DNA from: Thermoplasmata archaeon
Lineage (GTDB): Archaea; Thermoplasmatota; Thermoplasmata; Thermoplasmatales; Thermoplasmataceae
Length of the DNA stretch: 39,078 nucleotides
Assembly (NCBI GenBank): GCA_021806235.1
Contig: JAJZXU010000032.1
Span: 1-39,078, forward strand
Direction of reading: 5' to 3'
Under the pieces are notes generated by a model that was not told the origin of the DNA, made no database searches, and saw nothing but the letters and a program-made list of their open reading frames with translations. The position numbers and the translations under genes were made by a program. Below are positions 36,346 to 39,078 of this stretch, in pieces. How positions within the stretch are numbered: the stretch's first letter is position 1; each line of letters opens with the position of its first letter.

Positions 36346-36370
36346 ATTTACATTAATGAAAAATGTAAAT
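36346..36370 (+). promoter_or_regulatory. Inverted repeat ATTTACATT-n7-AATGTAAAT before the orphan antitoxin
   Basis: Perfect 9-bp arms, 7-bp spacer, directly upstream of the TATA-like TATTTAATATTTTTC (about 36369-36383). The start codon at 36401 is then at leaderless distance. Likely operator for the RHH protein that follows. Confidence 0.6.
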
Positions 36371-36400
36371 ATTTAATATTTTTCAAGTTATTTGTATTTC

Positions 36401-36634
36401 ATGAGTAAAACAGTAACTGTGAATCTAGACGAAACACTTGAAAAAAGATTCAGGGAAAAGGCCACGTTGAAGTATGGAAATAAGAAAGGAGCTCTTGCGA
36501 TGGCCTTCAACGAAGCACTTGATGAATGGCTGAAGAATGGCGACCGGGCACTTCTTAATGAGAACAAGAGGTTATTGAACGAGGGAATAAAAATGAAAAA
36601 GTGGAGCTTTAAAAGAGAAGATTTATATGAGTGA
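36401..36634 (+). CDS. Orphan VapB-type RHH antitoxin
   Basis: 77 aa from ATG at 36401 (an ATG at 36392 adds MYF in front). RHH head: SKTVTVNLDETLEKRFREKA, then KYGNKKGALAMAFNEALDEWL; C-terminal tail MKKWSFKREDLYE is the toxin-grasping end seen in VapB proteins. No vapC follows: the next plus-strand ATG, overlapping the stop, gives only 7 codons. The partner has been lost or acts in trans. Its RHH part resembles the stub fused to mntA at 479. Confidence 0.8.
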   Translation: MSKTVTVNLDETLEKRFREKATLKYGNKKGALAMAFNEALDEWLKNGDRALLNENKRLLNEGIKMKKWSFKREDLYE

Positions 36635-36694
36635 TAAACTATTTTCCTAAATTCCCGCATCATTAGGCATTAGTTGTTAATTTTATCTGCATTT

Positions 36695-37009
36695 TTATGG
36701 GTATGAGAATTTATATATTAGTGTGTAATTTTTGAGTATGCTTTTATAAACTTCATCATGCTGGTCTACATTTATAATTATAATATAGCAATTATCCTCA
36801 TCTGTTTGATAAAGAATTACAAGTCTCTGGCTATTAACTTTTACTGCCCCACATCCTGCAATGCCATAACTTTTTGTTTCTCCTATGTAGGGGTCTTTCT
36901 CAATTTTCTTTATTTCCTTTTTTATCTGCTCTTTAGTATCTTTATTTTTTATTTTTTTTATATAATTTTCTACTTCCGAAGTTTCAAGGAAATATTCTTT
37001 ACACGCCAT
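36695..37009 (-). CDS. RelE/ParE-superfamily toxin
   Basis: 104 aa. Long N-terminal helices (VENYIKKIKNKDTKEQIKKEIKKI, 13-36), then DPYIGETKSYGIAGCGAVKV and the conserved strand pair NSQRLVILYQTD...CYIIIINVDQHDEVYKS, with R62 in the place of a catalytic/ribosome-contacting Arg and the closing H-x-x-VY motif. RelE toxins cut mRNA on the ribosome. The gene follows, after only 5 bases, a Panacea-domain gene, its probable antitoxin. Confidence 0.78.
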   Translation of the reverse strand: MACKEYFLETSEVENYIKKIKNKDTKEQIKKEIKKIEKDPYIGETKSYGIAGCGAVKVNSQRLVILYQTDEDNCYIIIINVDQHDEVYKSILKNYTLIYKFSYP

Positions 37010-37014
37010 GAATA

Positions 37015-37560
37015 TCAGGAAAATAATTCATCAAGCTCTGCATCACTTTTTATTATATGTTTGTGATATGCACCTTTTTTAATATTCTCATTATGGATTT
37101 TTTCAGCTTCCTCCCAGAATTCCCTGGAATTAATTAACCTGTAATACCAGGCAAAATCATCCATCTTTATAGGATTGTTGAATTCTTCCGCATCAATATA
37201 TGGCTGTGTTTCATCCGCAAGTTTTTCCAGTTCTGATCCGTTTCTATTTATATAAGGCAGTAGCAAACTATCTATTTCTGCTGCAAGCTTATTGTCTATA
37301 TCGACCTTCTCATTTACAAGTTCTGATAGTTTGGTGGGGTATCCATTATCCTGCTCTTTAATTATTACATTTTCCTCAATACCCTCTGAATAAGGTCCAT
37401 AGTAATATCTTTTAAATGATAGATCTGATAGCCTTTCACCGTATTTTTTTATATATCCATATTCTGCAAAATAGGCAAGTTTCTGCAATTTCTTCTGTGG
37501 CAATGGACCATATTTGCTCAATAAATATTTAACAAGGTCTACTCCACTTATCTTTACCAT
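37015..37560 (-). CDS. Panacea-domain (SocA/GepA-like, DUF4065) antitoxin
   Basis: 181 aa. The hallmark is at residues 10-60: VKYLLSKYGPLPQKKLQKL, then AYFAEYGYIKKYGERLSDLSFKRYYYGPYSEGI. This domain is the promiscuous antitoxin module of the PanAT systems and of SocA. The rest is helical with a tail of charged residues. Paired downstream with a RelE-like toxin, so the module is antitoxin-first and co-transcribed. Upstream lie TATA-like DNA and a GAGCGAAG sequence close to the ATG. Confidence 0.8.
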   Translation of the reverse strand: MVKISGVDLVKYLLSKYGPLPQKKLQKLAYFAEYGYIKKYGERLSDLSFKRYYYGPYSEGIEENVIIKEQDNGYPTKLSELVNEKVDIDNKLAAEIDSLLLPYINRNGSELEKLADETQPYIDAEEFNNPIKMDDFAWYYRLINSREFWEEAEKIHNENIKKGAYHKHIIKSDAELDELFS

Positions 37561-37795
37561 ATCTTCGCTCTCCGCAGAAAACTATTTTTAAAAATTATAT
37601 AAAACTTTGTATCACGTTTATTTTATATGCTATAATAATTATAAAATCCAAAAACAGAAGGACTTATATAATCCATTTTCATATTTTATCTATCACAGTG
37701 CCTTAATGATTATATATTATCCTTAATATAATTAATTATATAGTATTATTTTTATATTATAAAAAGTGGTTCGTGAGTATATAAAGAAAACTTCT

Positions 37796-37814
37796 AAAAA
37801 AAGAGACAAAAAAA
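37796..37814 (-). terminator. Oligo-T terminator of the tRNA-Pro gene
   Basis: On the minus strand two T7 runs (37808-37814 and 37796-37802) follow the tRNA 3' end by about 22 and 34 bases. T-runs are the archaeal terminators. The remaining sequence 37561-37795 is A/T-rich without a gene. Confidence 0.55.
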
Positions 37815-37835
37815 TAACTCATACTCTATTATAAA

Positions 37836-37908
37836 TGGGTCTGTCCGGATTTGGACCGGAGTTTCCAACTCCCGAAGCTGGAAGGATACCAGGCTACCCC
37901 ACAAACCC
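37836..37908 (-). tRNA. tRNA-Pro, anticodon CGG
   Basis: 73 nt, folded by eye. Acceptor GGGTTTG/CAGACCC, D-loop AGCCTGGTA, anticodon stem CCAGC/GTTGG around TTCGGGA (anticodon CGG at 37872-37874, G37 after it), variable loop AAAC, T-stem TCCGG/CCGGA, discriminator A. CCA is not encoded; no intron. It reads CCG proline codons. T-loop is TCCAAAT: position 55 is C in place of the near-universal T, an oddity that should be checked. Confidence 0.92.
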
Positions 37909-37930
37909 ATAATACGCTAATTATTTATGA

Positions 37931-37939
37931 ATATAAAAG
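37931..37939 (-). promoter_or_regulatory. TATA box of tRNA-Pro
   Basis: CTTTTATAT on the minus strand, 23-31 bases upstream of the first base of the tRNA, the normal archaeal spacing. It lies against the 3' end of the paiB-like gene, so the tRNA is transcribed separately. Confidence 0.6.
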
Positions 37940-38551
37940 TTATTCGGAAGAGAGTATTTCATTTATATAGGCGGATATCAGTTTTGAATTTTCGTCATTT
38001 AATTTTGATAGATTCATGGATACACTTCTCATATCATCTATCCCCTTATTCTGGTTGAGTTTATATTTTGCTTTTACACTGGTGGCATTTATTTTAAAAG
38101 CCACTATTTCATTCACCATTTTTTTGTAATAATCCATTCTGTAATTCTTTTCCTTAAACCATTCCATATCAAAATATTTTGACAAATCCATCAGAAATAA
38201 TTCAGTTTCCTCTTTATCTAACATTTCCATTACACCATCTACCCTTGCCGTAACATAGTCCCATGTAGGCACAGATTCCTTATCATTATAGTACAGCGGT
38301 GATATGTAATGATGTGGACCCGGAAACAGAACAGTAACTCTATTATTTTTGGCATATATCCACTGTTTATTTTTCCTTGCCATATGTCCTTTTAATATAA
38401 TCTTATTATTTTCAGATGATAGTAGTAAAGGTATCTGTGTATTGTATATTTCATCATCGTGGATGCTCAAAAGCAATCCAAAATTATTATCATTTATAAA
38501 ACTTATGATCTTTTTTAAATCCTTTACATTAAACTCATCCGGTATATACAT
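37940..38551 (-). CDS. PaiB-like FMN-binding protein
   Basis: 203 aa. The N-terminal MYIPDEFNVKDLKKIISFINDNNFGLLLS and the middle IYAKNNRVTVLFPGPHHYISPLYYNDKESVPTWDYVTARVDG (written here in parts: GPHHYISP and VPTWDY are the diagnostic pieces, about 78-103) match the PaiB/FMN-split-barrel family. Described members are negative regulators of sporulation or degradative enzymes; many archaeal relatives are simply flavin proteins. Regulatory function here is unproven. It stands alone on the minus strand, 31 bases upstream of the tRNA. Confidence 0.8.
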   Translation of the reverse strand: MYIPDEFNVKDLKKIISFINDNNFGLLLSIHDDEIYNTQIPLLLSSENNKIILKGHMARKNKQWIYAKNNRVTVLFPGPHHYISPLYYNDKESVPTWDYVTARVDGVMEMLDKEETELFLMDLSKYFDMEWFKEKNYRMDYYKKMVNEIVAFKINATSVKAKYKLNQNKGIDDMRSVSMNLSKLNDENSKLISAYINEILSSE

Positions 38552-38589
38552 CGTATATTATCGTAATTATTTATAAAAATATTATCAAT

Positions 38590-38942
38590 TTATTTCTTTA
38601 AATGCTCGAAAATTGCAAGCATGGATGAATAGAATGCTTCAGAAAAATCAGAGTCCTTCAGGTTCAAATGATTAAAATCCTCATGCACACCGGAAACTTT
38701 GACGGCTATTTTATTCTTCTTAGTAATGGAGTTTGATGGCATACACAGTGATCCGTGGGGTGCAATATATGTGGTATTCATTTTTACGACCTCCCTGGCA
38801 ACAGATGGCCTCTTCTCTTTTGATGCCAGTGCAGGGTTATTCTTTTCTCAACAATATTATAATTATCGTTCAGAATTAACAGAAATCTGGCCCTGGATGC
38901 TATTTCAGTTTTATTGTTTTCATCAACCGGAACCATTATCAT
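38590..38942 (-). pseudogene. NifX-like (Fe-Mo cofactor-binding fold) gene with a frameshift
   Basis: Two frames join into one protein of about 117 aa. Frame 1, from ATG 38942: MIMVPVDENNKTEIASRARF, then LLILNDNYNIVEK. Frame 2, after an A4 run (38843-38846): NNPALASKEKRPSVAREVVK, then MNTTYIAPHGSLCMPSNSI and on to EHLKK. If the run were A5, the frames would fuse into one continuous reading, with the layout of the small dinitrogenase-cofactor-binding fold (VPVDEN start, RARFLLI strand, central GS-C-PS loop). Either a real one-base deletion or a sequencing error. Without this view only a 63-codon piece at 38590-38781 seems coding. Function otherwise unknown. Confidence 0.55.
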
Positions 38943-39078
38943 AATAACATAATCGTGACTTTACATCCATTTTCCTTTAATCTCTCTGAAACCCTTCAAT
39001 TAAACTAAATTTCTACTGTTTAATTGTGGGTACACAGATAATTTATTATTTGATGTATATGGAATTATTTATTTTACT

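Noticed and set aside
38699-38944. 81-codon plus-strand ORF
   Set aside because: It is antisense to the frameshifted NifX-like gene; the minus-strand reading gives coherent protein sequence.

Overview
The window looks like a chromosomal segment of an acidophilic euryarchaeon of the Thermoplasmatales type (Picrophilus / Ferroplasma / Acidiplasma / Thermoplasma relatives). It is A+T-rich and uses AGA/AGG and ATA codons heavily. Many start codons lie about 25 bases after a TATA-like box with no ribosome binding site, as expected for leaderless mRNAs. Archaeal markers are Rpo7-Spt4-dephospho-CoA kinase-S24e-S27ae, family B DNA polymerase, archaeal NadM, Lhr helicase and MOFRL glycerate kinase. 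The order is inferred from gene content; the genus cannot be fixed by eye.

Layout. 1-1341: an end fragment of an unknown gene, non-coding sequence, then a MntA/HepT toxin-antitoxin pair. 1565-7785 (minus strand): MFS transporter, DNA polymerase B, NadM, then a nucleobase permease overlapping a dCTP-deaminase/dUTPase-family gene. 7970-9726 (plus): scpB-purD with an ATGA overlap. 9716-13850 (minus): asnS-hemE-hemH and a degenerate EF-Tu/SelB-like protein. 13959-15684 (plus): rpo7, spt4, dephospho-CoA kinase, rps24e and rps27ae, the last only 51 codons long. Then a DUF2175-like zinc protein, an APC permease and a very long (1697 aa) Lhr-type helicase. 23091-23784: the decayed 3' end of an IS605-type tnpB touching the lhr stop codon, plus a small HicB-like gene behind a palindrome. 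23785-32386: glycerate kinase, a second APC permease, the cysS-pncA-pncB operon, a mutarotase-like protein and a drug-efflux type MFS pump.

32623-37560 is an accessory island: a 5'-truncated tnpB with an intact RuvC triad, VapBC, an overlapping pair of small paralogous genes behind an 18-bp perfect palindrome, an orphan VapB-type antitoxin behind a second palindrome, a RelE-like toxin paired with a Panacea-domain antitoxin, and two 91% identical copies of a gene tail. After the island come tRNA-Pro(CGG), a PaiB-like flavoprotein, and a NifX-like gene that appears broken by a one-base frameshift.

Functional links: NadM, PncA and PncB together give NAD salvage from nicotinamide. HemE and HemH imply a porphyrin-type haem route instead of the sirohaem route usual in archaea. 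The permease and dUTPase-like gene form a pyrimidine uptake/sanitation pair. The toxin-antitoxin genes are mostly clustered in the island and several have a palindrome at the promoter, suggesting autoregulation. I found no CRISPR array, rRNA or complete insertion sequence.
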